From Cylindrobasidium torrendii FP15055 ss-10 (taxonomy: Eukaryota > Basidiomycota > Agaricomycetes > Agaricales > Physalacriaceae), in the NCBI GenBank assembly GCA_000934385.1, contig KN880433.1, positions 248,001 through 312,000 of the forward strand: a stretch of 64,000 nt of DNA. The letters run 5' to 3'. A program made the position numbers and the translations under genes. Position 1 is the first letter of the stretch. The number at the start of each line of letters is the position of its first letter. Below the pieces are notes generated by a model. That model had not been told where the DNA came from, searched no databases, and saw nothing but the letters and a program-made list of their open reading frames with translations. Positions 20,691 to 31,037 of this stretch are shown here, piece after piece.

Positions 20691-21476
20691 GGTCGGTGAG
20701 TAGCTTGGTCGTGTATCGTATTTGTTCGCTACGGTACAATACAGTGCGTTCATGGCCTTTTATCTATGTGTGCCGCGTGTACCCTCCCCGGCATCAATGT
20801 GGATCTTTTTGCCACGTGTACCCTCGACGCTGTTTTCTAAAACAGCGTCGAGGCTGCACGTGGTTGTTTACCCGGCCAGCCTTGCACGCCTCGCGCTCGT
20901 CGCCTGCGACGGTGTCCACGCGTTGGACATGAAAGACCCGGGTACTTATTTTAGGTTTCATTGGTTAGGGTTAGGGGTTCTCGTTCCGAGATTTTCCCTG
21001 TGCGGCGGGGTTTCTCATGGAGGGCGGGGGGGAGGGGGGTTTGGAAGGGAGGTGGAGGGTTTGCGTGCATGTTCGACTCGTCGCTCGTGGAGTTTTGAGC
21101 GTTCTGAGGTTCTATGTTGTGTGGGATCTGGGTACCCTGTTCACTCCTCCGGTATGGTACTGGTATGGTTTAGTTGCCCTCTCGGGAACGACTCGCTCAC
21201 GGTGACTTGTTCGGGTCGGTTTCCACCATGCCGGTGTGCTCACACCTCTCGGCGGGTCGGTCTGCTGGACGCGCGGCCATTTCTGGCATCCCTCTCGGGT
21301 TTGCGAGGGCCGTTTCGGGCTCGTTCCTTCGCTATTTATCTCGCCGTGGGGTTCAGCGTAGAAACGTGTATTTAACTTTTCCCTCGTTGGAGGTACTTAG
21401 CCTTCATGGTCCCGTAATTGGGCCTACGCCGGAGCGCACCAGATCGATCATCATGGTGGTCCTAGTCCAAGAAGTT
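20691..21476. other. 5' terminal region of the LINE, no gene
   Basis: GC-rich sequence between the passenger gene and the 5' boundary. It holds a long hairpin (20812-20863), a TTAGGG-type telomere-like motif (20963-20977) and a G-rich block (about 21018-21059). As the LINE 5' end it should contain the internal promoter, and perhaps one for the plus-strand direction, but no element can be pinned down. Confidence 0.55.
20812..20863. repeat. Long inverted repeat (hairpin) with CACGTG ends
   Basis: A perfect 15-bp inverted repeat (20822-20836 and 20839-20853) with a 2-nt centre is extended by imperfect 10-bp arms, each containing CACGTG. It lies 120 bp beyond the passenger gene stop and could be a terminator-like RNA fold or a bHLH-type binding site. 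Confidence 0.75.
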
Positions 21477-21492
21477 GCTGGACGTCACTCTT
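21477..21492. repeat. Target-site duplication, right copy
   Basis: Identical to 10941-10956. It marks the 5' boundary of the LINE and lies 46 bp upstream of the SARAF-like start codon. Confidence 0.9.
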
Positions 21493-21538
21493 ATCCCAAC
21501 GATGATGTCCATGATGTCCAGCTATTACTGCTACTACC

Positions 21539-22365
21539 ATGTCCAAGATCCTGCTGTCTGATATCAAGCAGCTAACATTCTACAAAGACAGAGAGACGAT
21601 AGCACGACGGACAGATGCTGTTCCGCAATTGCAGTGTGTGGGGAACGTGTGCAGGACGTTCGAGCCTGAGGTTGTCCAATGCACGAATGCCGGCGGGGAA
21701 GGGACAGACGTAGACTGGACAGTGTGTAGAATGTTTCCCCTTTTACTCCACAGCTGGCTGATTGCTACTCTCTAGTGTGAAGCAGAATCCCCGGATATCC
21801 TACGTTTCGGCAAAGTGGAGGTCGGCTGTGAAGGGTGGACCCAGCCTGGAGATGCGTATGTGCTTGAAGGTGTGTGGCCTCTCTTCTCGTGCATGCCATA
21901 CAGATTCGAATAATTTCAGGCTCCTGCGCGCTGGAGTATGGTTTGATTCGGATTCCCGGGGATTCAGAGCTAGAAACTGAAGGAGTGCGGGGAAAGCGTG
22001 ATCCTCTGGGAGTGTTATTTGGTGCTGTGTGGGTCGGTGTGCTGGGCTGGATTATATGGGGCTTGGTTCAGTCTTGTCTTAACGGACGTCGGCCCGGGCA
22101 ACAGACGGTTGGAGGAAACGACCCTCCATACCAGGATGAACCGCCACCGAACCAGAATGAACTGAACCAGGAGGACTCGGAGCTGAGAGACCAGCCCGGT
22201 GCTGGGTTGGCTGCGCTGCCACGGCGGCGAGGATGGGATTGGGAGAATGTGTCTAGGCGGAATCCACGTCCTCCTTTGCATGATCCATCGGATGACATTG
22301 GCGAGGGCTCGTCAAGCGGGGCTATGCGAAGCAGTATGGGACTTGGGAGTTCCCGAGTGCGATGA
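21539..22365 (+). CDS. SARAF-like store-operated calcium entry regulator, signal peptide missing
   Basis: Three exons (21539-21721, 21776-21869, 21920-22365) encode 240 residues. Family features are SKILLSDIKQLTFYKDR, ARRTDAVPQLQCVG, the cysteine-bearing VGCEGWTQPGDAYVLKG and GSCALEYGL, then one membrane helix (LGVLFGAVWVGVLGWIIWGL) and a Pro/Asn-rich cytosolic tail. SARAF is an ER membrane protein whose lumenal domain is normally preceded by a signal peptide. Here the first in-frame ATG falls at the lumenal domain itself, and a TGA closes the frame 27 nt upstream. A CTATTACTGCTACTACC stretch in another frame would read as a Leu-rich signal core. The LINE lies immediately upstream, so both the promoter and the N-terminus may be damaged. 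Confidence 0.85.
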
Positions 22366-22663
22366 TAGTGCTTTACGGATATTTTGTCTACGCCACTCAA
22401 TACTTGTGCGAAGAATTGGCTTAATTGACTTTTTGACATTAGTAGCTTCTTCAGAATCATTCATTCGTGCTGTGTACTAGAAATACCTCTACCTGGTGTG
22501 TCACGTTTTAACTCGACTGAAAGGGAACAATGCTTCGGGCCGTGTGTCCGAGCTCCTAACACGCGACGCGTTGTTGGGAGTTGTTTACTGTCACTCTCAC
22601 TCACGCTTGCACGAGCCAGCATACTTACGCATATATAACGACATCTCTCACGAAAACTTAATC

Positions 22664-23943
22664 ATGTTTCTCGAAAAAGGCGGGCCCAATGTTCCCGTGC
22701 TGGTTTTCACTTTCGTCGCGTCCAATGGTGGCGAAGGGAGATCGCTGTTCTTGAAAGTGCGGGAGTCTTTCGAGGTGTGTGTGGTCTTTCAATTTGGATA
22801 GCAATATTCTTATCAGCCTCGCTCTGCGCATAGGAAATGCGCACTGTACTAGAGAATAAGGTGCCACCGCACGCGTCGTGCCCGCGCATGAAGCTTAATC
22901 TGTTCATTTCAAACCTGGGCGTCTGTGACGGACGCGAGGTCGAGGTCGACGAAGACGCCTGGACCACGCTTGTCGCTGATGGCAAAGGCGTCATCAGCGA
23001 GGTTCTAGTCCGCGTTTCGCGCGAGGACGCCGGAAAGGGAAAGCAAGCGGAGGACGAGAAAGAGAACCGACGGCCATTGTCTGTCTGGCCACTCGACGAG
23101 CCCAAACGCAAATCCAATTCCGAATTCCCCCAGTCGCCTGCTCGATCTACCTCCTCTAGTCCTGCGCCCCATCGCTCGTCTCCAACGCCCAAAAAGGCGC
23201 GCAGTGCCGAGCCTGCGGCGGCCAATCTCTTTGCATCAGACGATCACGTTGCTCAGTCCTACGAGGACACAGAGGACGACGAGGAATCGCCTCCCCGGAG
23301 GGAATATGACGAGACAGACGAGGAGGAGAACAGGATGCCGAGCCAGTCTAGCCAAGGCAGCGGACGCAGCTGGGAACAGGTGCACCATCAGGTCACTAGC
23401 GGCGCCGACGAAGAAACCGACGACGACGTCTTCAAGTCCACCAAGCCTCCCAAAGCCCCTGGTGCGTATTTGTCATGGTGTTCATTTCGTCAGTTCTTAC
23501 AGAGAATATAGCGCCTATACCAGTTATATCAAGGAAGGACGTGCCTAAACCGTCCCCAAAACCGTCTCCAAAGAAGCGTAGCTCTTTGCTTGCTGACGAC
23601 CTTGACACTTCCTATAAAGTGACTGTCGTCGGTCCTGGCTCCAATCAGCGGGCAAGTCTTGCCGCCAAAGGCAAGTATCAGGTCAAGAAAGTCCTAAATG
23701 CCGTCTGCAAGAAGTTCTCTCTGACTGGAAGGTATCTATCCATCTTATCCATTCTATAATGTCCGCTGACCGAGCAGCGATAGCGCTTCTTTGTACATTC
23801 GCAACGACCCGGATGATCTCGAGGTGCTCTGCTTGCCGGAACAGACGATGGCAGAGGTGGGCGCGCGCGAAGGCTCGGAGCTCATCGTAAATTTGCACGA
23901 TGAGTCGGATGACGAAGACGAGGAAGACGAGGACTCTGAATGA
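22664..23943 (+). CDS. Protein with C-terminal ubiquitin-like fold, function unknown
   Basis: Four exons (22664-22774, 22834-23461, 23512-23731, 23778-23943) encode 374 residues. The N-terminal ~95 residues look globular (FLEKGGPNVPVLVFTFVAS, NLFISNLGVCDGREVEV). The middle is acidic and Ser/Pro-rich with an SPTPKK motif. The C-terminal ~75 residues (YKVTVVGPGSN ... VKKVLNAVCKKFSL ... SELIVNLHDES) have the strand/helix rhythm of a ubiquitin-like or Ras-binding-type domain, ending in an acidic tail. That fold call is by eye. I do not recognise a named family. Confidence 0.75.
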
Positions 23944-24466
23944 GTGTACATGTGCCTCGCTTCTACTCGATGGTGATAAGTAGTGTATCCTGATTCTCAA
24001 TCCATGTTGTCGTATTTTGTGCTTGTCGTCGGATGCAGCTTCATTGGCCATTACTTACTTCCTCGTGTGCTGCCACCCACTGGCATGCGAGGAGGTGCGA
24101 GCTCGCCGGTCCCTCAGTACTCGGTACTGTGCATCGTGCCCGCAGCGATGGCCAACTTGCATCTGCCAAGGCAGGAAACGGAATTACTCGATTCATTGGA
24201 CGAAAAGACTCTTGACTTGCACGCAGTAGTTCAAATCTAGGGCCGTACCCTGTTGATATGTATAGAAAGTAATCGCCGTAGCGTCTATGTACAATCCCAT
24301 TATCGAACAGCCATAATGATGTATGTATCTGGGGTAGAAAAGAAATTAAGCCTTTGAAAGAGGTTCCAGAAAGTAGTTTTGCGGGTTAAATTATTAATGA
24401 CAAACAGAGCGATGCAACGATATCCAACACGTGTGTACACAACCGAACGAATTCCCGACGAATTTT
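23944..24466. other. Convergent 3' flanks
   Basis: These 523 bp lie between two converging genes (plus strand ending 23943, minus strand ending 24467). They are probably 3' UTRs; no other feature seen. Confidence 0.5.
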
Positions 24467-25948
24467 TTATGACCGGAAGTCGGTCACCGTCGGGGCACGG
24501 TTGGCCCATATCCTCCAGCAACCGGCGTCGAGAGCCTTTGCGTCGTCCTTGCTGATGCGGTAGACTGGATCGGCACCAGGCGTCACCGGGTTACGGAAAA
24601 GGACGGACTCGGTCTGTGAAGAGGTATGGCGTCAGTAATGAAGCTCATCACGACGACTGAGATGAAAGACACACCAAGCCCAATGCCAGGTGGATGCCGT
24701 GGCCAGGAACCTTGTACTGAACAAGATCCAGAGGCTCGCCACGATATTCGCGTTGGCGCTCGTGTTCCCATGCCATGATCTTGCGGATGTTCTTCTCTAC
24801 GACCGGCGCCTGCTCGTAGGCCGGCCGGGCAGCCTTATGCGCACCAGTATCGGCAACATCACCCAAGCTGAACACCTTGGGGAAATGCTCGTCCTGGATT
24901 TGCATCGTGGGCTTCACCTTGACGAAGCCCCACTCGTTGATGGAGGCAGGCGAGAGGTAGGAGAGTGGCTTGCTGAGAGGGACTGTGCCGGTACATTGCA
25001 CGAGGCAGTCTGTTTCAATAGAGGTACCATCTGATAGTTGAACATTGAAAGCACGGCCATCCGTGGGATAGCCTTCTGGGGGAGTGACCAGGCGGACACC
25101 AAGACGCGAGTTGACACCTGCGGACGCGAACTTGTCCATCACGATATCGTGCAACTTCGGGTGGAAACGGTTCATCACCGTCGCGCGCGAGTGTACAAGC
25201 GTGACCTCCTTCTCTGGAAGATACTCGGCGATGTCGAGAGCAACCTCTGGAGGGTGATCAGCAAAAATTTGCGGACCGGGGGAAATTGACGTACGAATGC
25301 CCCAGGCGCCGCCGCCTGCAACCACAATGCGTTTTGCAGCCTTGACCTCCTCTTGAAGGTTTCGCAAGCGCTTCATGCCATCAGCCTTTTCGATACCTGC
25401 TCCTCCCTCTTTGCCCGTGCCGGTGGTATAGATGAGGTATTCCCACGAGACCTCTGTGCCATCCTCGAGAACGACGATGCCATTCTGCCACGGTTTTCCT
25501 GGAACGGGTGACGCATGCTCCACTCGCTCTACGGCGCCGCGAATGACGCGTGCTGCCTTGGGCGGGGCCGTTGGGAAAGGGTTGTTGAGCGGGACAAATG
25601 CGCGGTCCTCGAGACCTGGATACACGCTGAAGCGGGGGAAGGCAAAGATGTGTTGGAAATGCGAGTTCTTTTCGATTAGGATGATGTTGTGGGTCTCATG
25701 GAATGCAGGGGCGAGGTAGTCCACGGTCTTACAACCTGTTCCACGCGGTTAATCAGCACGTTCCCCGACATTGCACGAACTGACGCACCGACATAGCTGC
25801 CACCCACAACGACAATATTTGGTTTGACGACCGGTGTGTCCTTCTGCTTGATGCCATGGGTGCTGTGGAGTATGTCGTCCACTACGCTCGGGCGACGAAC
25901 TTTGCAGAAGCCTGACGTGGCCGTCGGATAAAGAATGTCAAGAGCCAT
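24467..25948 (-). CDS. AIF2/AMID-type FAD-dependent NAD(P)H oxidoreductase
   Basis: Four exons (25948-25789, 25735-25295, 25246-24675, 24613-24467) encode 439 residues of the pyridine nucleotide-disulphide oxidoreductase fold. The FAD-binding Rossmann motif is IVVVGGSYVG, followed by HNIILIEKNSHFQHIFAFPRF. The NAD(P)H-binding motif is VVAGGGAWG, with IAEYLPEKEVTLVHSR after it, and FSLGDVADTG is the second FAD contact. This matches the AIF2/AMID/FSP1 branch, which oxidises NAD(P)H and reduces quinones or other acceptors; no mitochondrial targeting peptide is evident. The 48-nt intron 25247-25294 keeps the frame open, so retention would insert 16 residues in the NAD-binding region. Confidence 0.9.
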
Positions 25949-26324
25949 TGTAGGGGAATTAGAACCAAAATAAAGGGCGGGAAATGATGATGGCCCAGAC
26001 ACGTCTGCACGCTTTTATAAGGCGGAGGCAGAAATATGGTGGTTTGAGAAAGAGAGTGGTATCAGATAAGACGTAACCGGGATGTGATCCGAAAATAACC
26101 GATGGCTGGGCGGCTGTTGCTCACTTAGGATATGCCGGCCGCCAGGTCACCCGCCAAAAATCAGACGCCGCCAAGGGGCCACTGTACGGGTTGCTGCGGG
26201 TAAAGCTGCCTGCCAGCGTGGGGCGCCGAGGTAAGCGTGCGTCGGGTGGAAAACAGCAAAGGCATGGCTTCACAAATGACACTAGAATGTACAACCACGT
26301 TGATAGCCACATACTATTTTGCTA
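25949..26324. other. Intergenic: promoter of the AIF2-like gene
   Basis: No coding signal. It is rich in GCCGGCCGCC and CGCCGCC-type G/C clusters at about 26128-26172; no defined site is recognised. Confidence 0.45.
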
Positions 26325-27221
26325 CTATTCGCCCAGTTCAGCAATGCGCTGCAGGCGAGAGCGTTCCAGGTGTGAGCTGTTCAGAAGCAGATCCGACGTC
26401 GGTTTCGTACTGCGGCGGCGGGGCAGAGGTGTAGGTGAGGCGGGATAACCTTCAGGGTCGAGGTCATAAGGACCAGAATGATATTGGAGCCTTGGTGATG
26501 CGGTTCGTGCAACCAGAGCGCGCGGTCGGGGCCTTGCCGGACTGTGAAGGTCATGATAAATACGTTCCTTGGATGTCGCAAGTGGCGAAAGAGGCAGACT
26601 ACTGATGCGATGCCGTTGTCGCCGAGGAGACGGAGAATCATGTACAGTGGCGGAGCGCACGAGTAGTCGTTTGGTACCAAGCTGATCCACGTCGCTATCT
26701 TCTTCGGCCAGGCGATGGAGTTTGGGCGTGCCACGAGCGGACAGAGACGAGTGGATGCAAGGAGCCTCTTCGGCGAGCGTGGGTCGTTTCTCAGGAGTCT
26801 TGAAGATATCTCCCGAGCGAATGCCGACAAGAACTTCGATCGAGTCGGTGATAAACTTGTTATTTCGCTCGATATCGATGGAGAGAATAGCAGGTAGCCT
26901 AGCGTTGAGCTGAAGTGCGGCACGAACGAGCTCGGTGCGATCCAAGGCGAGTAAGTCTTTGTGGCAGCAAAAGGGGACAACGTCAAAAGTAGTCACGATA
27001 ACAGCGTCCTCAGTGGGATCCTCGTTGAGGATGGCGATCTGGCCTCTTGGCTGGGGGTGGTCCTTGCAGCGGGGCGAGTCGAGTGGTGCTGGAGGCGGGG
27101 CTGATACGGTAGGTTTGTCGAAGCGCGCGTCCACTGAAGCTGAAGACTGGCGTCGCCTATGGAGAAGTTTGTACATTGGCGTAAATTGTGGTTTAGATTG
27201 TTTGGCCCTCTTGTCCTTCAT
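26325..27221 (-). CDS. Conserved-looking protein of unknown function, single exon
   Basis: One exon of 298 residues. After a basic start and a Pro-rich linker there is one globular-looking block (IAILNEDPTEDAVIVTTFDV, then CHKDLLALDRTELVRAALQL and LSIDIERNNKFITDSIEVL). The rest is Arg/Ser/Pro-rich with repeated SPxR-like motifs. I do not recognise it. Codon use and an uninterrupted frame make it a real gene; its first 36 upstream in-frame codons are probably leader. Confidence 0.7.
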   Translation of the reverse strand: MKDKRAKQSKPQFTPMYKLLHRRRQSSASVDARFDKPTVSAPPPAPLDSPRCKDHPQPRGQIAILNEDPTEDAVIVTTFDVVPFCCHKDLLALDRTELVRAALQLNARLPAILSIDIERNNKFITDSIEVLVGIRSGDIFKTPEKRPTLAEEAPCIHSSLSARGTPKLHRLAEEDSDVDQLGTKRLLVRSATVHDSPSPRRQRHRISSLPLSPLATSKERIYHDLHSPARPRPRALVARTASPRLQYHSGPYDLDPEGYPASPTPLPRRRSTKPTSDLLLNSSHLERSRLQRIAELGE

Positions 27222-27683
27222 GGTGGTGGTTCTGGTGTAAAGAAGAGGAAGGGGAGAGAGAAAGGAAACGCGTGTACGGCCAGTGATGGGCGCAGGACAA
27301 GCCAGAGCAACGCGTGGATTGCACGGCACTCGCCAAATCCGGCTGATGGCCTCGATCCAACATCGTGCGAGCCAATCACAGCGCTGGGATTGCCCAACAG
27401 CGCCACTTACCGATGTGTCGTCCTCAGCTGCTCAAGCGTAAAACACGAAAAATGACTAGCCACGGGCGCTCGCCAAGGAAAGGCACTATCCTTGTCCTTT
27501 TCATAACTAGAGTATTTTATGCGTAATTTGTGTTCAAATTTGGGGCCGTAAAGAGTGTACAATTTCTATTTATTTTGGTTCATGGCTTTGGTTGAAAGGG
27601 TGGGCAGAAAGAAAAAAGAAAAAGATATTCAATGAGCGGCATTGTTGCCCAGAGGGCATTGGGGTAAATCTTTAGGAAGCGTC
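27222..27683. other. Intergenic between two minus-strand genes
   Basis: It contains a CCAAT motif at 27373-27377, about 150 bp from the start at 27221, and an A/T-rich stretch near 27560-27630 that is likely the 3' UTR of the next gene. No gene seen. Confidence 0.5.
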
Positions 27684-28743
27684 TTAGCGGCTGCCGTCGC
27701 CGCTAGACTTCTTCTTGTCTGCGTCGTTCTCAGCGGCGTCACCGTTCGTGGGGCGCTGCAAAGCCAGTCGCACGCCAGAGGAGGGTCGAGCATACGGAGT
27801 ATCAGTCGCCCTCGCTGTGCGAGAATTGCGTGAGGGCCCAGTGGCAGTACTAGCACTAGAACGCGAGTTCCTAGCTTCAGAAGGCCTAGTAGCTCCAGAG
27901 GGTCCGGCAGCTGCGTTAGCGTTGGTATTGCCGTTTGGTCCGTTGGTGAGCAGATACACAGGCGAAGGTCGGCGAGTAGCATTTCTGAAGCTAGACAAAG
28001 CATTTTGCTCTGTAGACTGGCCGACGCTCAGTCCAGGGATGGCCGAAACATCTTCGCGAGCAGCTACAGCGACGTCCCAGTGGTAGGCGAGGCCGGAAAC
28101 ATCAGCGTGAACACGGTTGGCCTCTCTGGGCCGAATCCAAATCGCATGAAAAGCGACGTCGGCAAATTGGCGGTGTCCATGGCCGCTGAGAGGTTGTAGG
28201 GCGTCGACAATGGCGCTAGACGGTCCTGTTTCCTGGTGCTGGTTGCGCACATAGTGGAATGCCTCGCGACGGTAGCGCGCACCGGCGCGTCCTCGGAGAT
28301 TGAGGTTGGGGCTACCTGCAGCCTCAGCAGTGGCCGCCGCGCGAGCGTTGATTTCATTGGCAAACCTCTGTCTGAAGCCGTCGAGCATGGTCATGGGAAT
28401 GTTTGCCTGTACAGGGCGGCCAGTCCTTTGGCTGTGTGAAAGGGCATTGAGGTAGTCGAGGCGCCATCTATCGATGGCTTGCATGAAATACTGATATATG
28501 GTCTACAAGGTCATGTTAGAGAGAAAGTAAACCGTAATTTCACGATATACTCACAAGGAATGCGGCATCTGGGGTAGGCTCGGCGGTGCCAGATCTGGAC
28601 AAGTCCAGGAATGAGGGGACGACGTTCTCGCAGATGTACTCCTCAATGGTTCGAAGAGTGGCGGTCGAGTAAATTTGTGCAAAGGCTAGAGCATGAGACT
28701 CGAAGAAAGCGGTCAGATTCTGTTGGGCTGGTGTTCTGGACAT
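27684..28743 (-). CDS. Protein of unknown function, Ala/Arg-rich, two exons
   Basis: Exons 28743-28555 and 28502-27684 encode 335 residues. The N-terminal two thirds look helical and globular (AFFESHALAFAQIYSTATLRT, TIYQYFMQAIDRWRLDYLNAL, YRREAFHYVRNQH, WIRPREANRVHADVSGLAYH). The last ~100 residues are Asn/Ala/Ser/Arg low complexity with a Lys-rich end. No domain recognised. The coding call rests on phase-consistent splicing and the globular composition of the first part. Confidence 0.65.
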
Positions 28744-29489
28744 GTTGAGCTCGGAATGTTGTTCGTTGGTGGGGAACGAGAATGTTAAAGGAGGACTTGG
28801 GAGACACGCGTACTTATCCTCTCGCTGTACATTCCTCTTTTAGGTGGCACAGTGATTGTTCATGGGTGGCTACGGCTGTGCAACAATGAGAAGCGTGCGT
28901 CCTCAGAGCTGCCTCAAAGTCTTGAACAATGCAGAGACTGTCAATTGGACATCGAGACAAGCTTCCTGGATGTGGATGAGCCACTGTGGCGACAGAAAAT
29001 CCAAACCTGTACTCGCCATTAGGAACCGGGTCAGAGTTTGTTATAGAAGACAATGAAATCAACTTTCTGTTGTTTGCCCCATTATAGTTTGCACAGCTTG
29101 TTGTACAATACATGGACGGGAGGCTGTCCGCGTAGGCATTTCTCGCCGGAATACCTTTTCAAGCTGTTCAATGAAATGGAAGTAGGAAGCTGCAGACAGC
29201 AAAGGTTGCCGAGCTTGACGCCTCAGTGGCGTTAGCCTAGTACTATCGGATTGCGGGGGGCGCGAACCCCACCATCGTCAGTCGTTCCTCTGCAACCTGC
29301 TGCAGATTCCAGTGTGGTATGCCTGGAAACATTGGGCGGCGGCCTACCGGACATAAAAGCAATGTCATTGATTCGATATTTGTGACTCCTCCTCGGCGAC
29401 TTAGTAAGGGGTTGCACTTTGCATCGATAACCGAGCGAGCGTCTTAGCGACAGTCTTTCTACTCAACCATCGTGTCGACTGAACTTGCC
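28744..29489. promoter_or_regulatory. Divergent intergenic region
   Basis: These 746 bp separate the unknown gene (minus) and the ketopantoate reductase-like gene (plus). Short frames here have no protein-like content. No tRNA or repeat seen. Confidence 0.45.
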
Positions 29490-30968
29490 ATGACGGAAAA
29501 CAAGCAAAAGGTGTTGATCATCGGCTTGGGCGCAGTCGGCGTAGTTTGTAAGACGCTTTGCTAAAGCGACCGGTTATTGCACGAACTCACTACAAAGCCA
29601 GCTGCGTACATTGCCCAGGCGTCTGGCAAAGCCGACGTGACTGTTGTTGCTAGGAGCAACTACGATTTGGTCAAAGGTCTGTTGTAATGGACCATAATCA
29701 AATTATCCCCTCATAAACGCACAGAGCGCGGCATCGACATCAAGAGCGAGCTTTTGGGAAACCACGATGGCTGGAGGCCAGATCGAAGTGCGTACCCTGC
29801 TCTATGGCGACATACATAAGCCTTATAGTAGTACTACCCAGTTTGTAAGACGGTCGAGGAAGCAGCAGCCACCGACGTCCCGTACGCCTACGTCCTTGTT
29901 GTCACCAAATGTCTGCCCGACGTTCTGCCTACCTCAACTCTCCTTGCACCTCTCTTCAAATTGGCTGTCCAGCCCACCTATGTTTTGGTACAGAACGGCC
30001 TCGGCATCGAAGTCGAGCTGTACAGCACGATCCTCAAAGAGCTAGGAAAGCCTCCCGATATTATAAGCGTGGCCATGTTCATTGTCGCTAACCAACTGTC
30101 ACCCAACGCATTCCAGTCGGGGAGCTATGTGAGTACCAATAGCAAATATTCTTGCGGCTTTCCTAGCTAACTCTAGTCATAGGCTCGCTACGTTTACGGT
30201 GTATATCGTCCGAATGACTTCACCACTGTTCAAAACACACCTCACGAACAGCGCCTTCTTGACGATCTCGAAGCAATCATCAGCGCAGGTGGTGGGACCG
30301 CAGAACCTGTGCCAGAGATCCAACGACGCAAGTTCAGCAAGAACGTTGTTAATGTCACACTAGCAGCACTTCAGCTATTCGTTCGGTATGCGTTTGCCAT
30401 TCAGACAAGCAGAACCACACTGTCAACTTCCCTACAGCCAACCACTCACGACGGTCTTTCGACCTCCGCCGAGTGAAGGGGAATCGTACGCGCCGTACTA
30501 CCACCCGGCGACACACAACCTCTTGGAAGAGCATACAGTCCCACTCATCCGTCAAATTGGAGAGGAGCTTGTACTTCTTGGTGAGGACCTTCCAACTCAC
30601 TACCGTCCCAGCGAGACTAATTTAATCTAGCTCGGGCCCTTGGGTTCCCCGATTCCAAGGATGGGATCCTGGCAAGTGCTCCAGATGACCTTGTTCAGCT
30701 CGCGAGAGATACCTACACGCCCGTGAGTCTTCGGCCTTTCCTAAGATTCAATGAACGGGGAAGTGACTGGATATTCAAGCCCTCCTCATTCCACATCGCT
30801 TCGACCCTCGTAGATTTACTCAAAGGCCAACCCATGGAAATCGAGGTCATCTGGGGGTCTGTTGTGCGTCTTGCCAAAGAACGCGGAGTACAGATGCCTC
30901 GAGTGGAAATGGTGTACGCAATTGTACTGATTTTACAGAATCAAATAATGGCCACCAGGGCGATGTAG
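29490..30968 (+). CDS. Ketopantoate reductase-like (PanE/ApbA family) protein
   Basis: Eight exons: 29490-29547, 29602-29676, 29725-29787, 29842-30128, 30183-30385, 30438-30580, 30631-30722 and 30780-30968, giving 369 residues. The N-terminus carries the NADPH-binding motif VLIIGLGAVG, then VTVVARSNYDLV, AYVLVVTKCLPDV and TYVLVQNGLGIE. The C-terminal helical domain has the family end block PMEIEVIWGSVVRLAKERGV. The family reduces ketopantoate to pantoate in pantothenate synthesis, but fungi have many paralogues with unknown substrates. Splice site use is regular; the last intron (57 nt) is in frame without a stop, so it could also be read through. Gene end is 69 bp from the convergent arrestin-like gene. 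Confidence 0.88.
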
Positions 30969-31037
30969 CTAATTACATAAATAGAATCAATGTTGTTGTA
31001 TTTGTGCTGAGTACATGGGTTGCCCATACCGTCCACG

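Larger units (their letters stand above)
10957..21476 (-). mobile_element. 10.5-kb Tad-like non-LTR retrotransposon (LINE) with an antisense passenger gene
   Basis: The element reads right to left: 5' region (21476 to about 19590), ORF1, a 348-bp C-rich spacer, ORF2, a 3' UTR of about 260 bp and a poly-A tract. An exact 16-bp duplication flanks the whole block. There are no long terminal repeats. The combination of an APE-type endonuclease, RT, RNase H and a Gag-like ORF1 with a zinc knuckle fits the Tad1 group of fungal LINEs, by family knowledge rather than a tree. The last ~1.9 kb at the 5' end contains a separate plus-strand gene (19618-20690), so the unit is longer than a usual two-ORF LINE. 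Confidence 0.88.

Noticed and set aside
10957..21476. LTR retrotransposon or DNA transposon
   Set aside because: No terminal repeats or terminal inverted repeats, no integrase or transposase; poly-A, APE endonuclease and TSD fit a non-LTR element.
29767..30170. Separate short genes inside 29.7-30.2 kb
   Set aside because: They are partial frames of exons 3-4 of the ketopantoate reductase-like gene.
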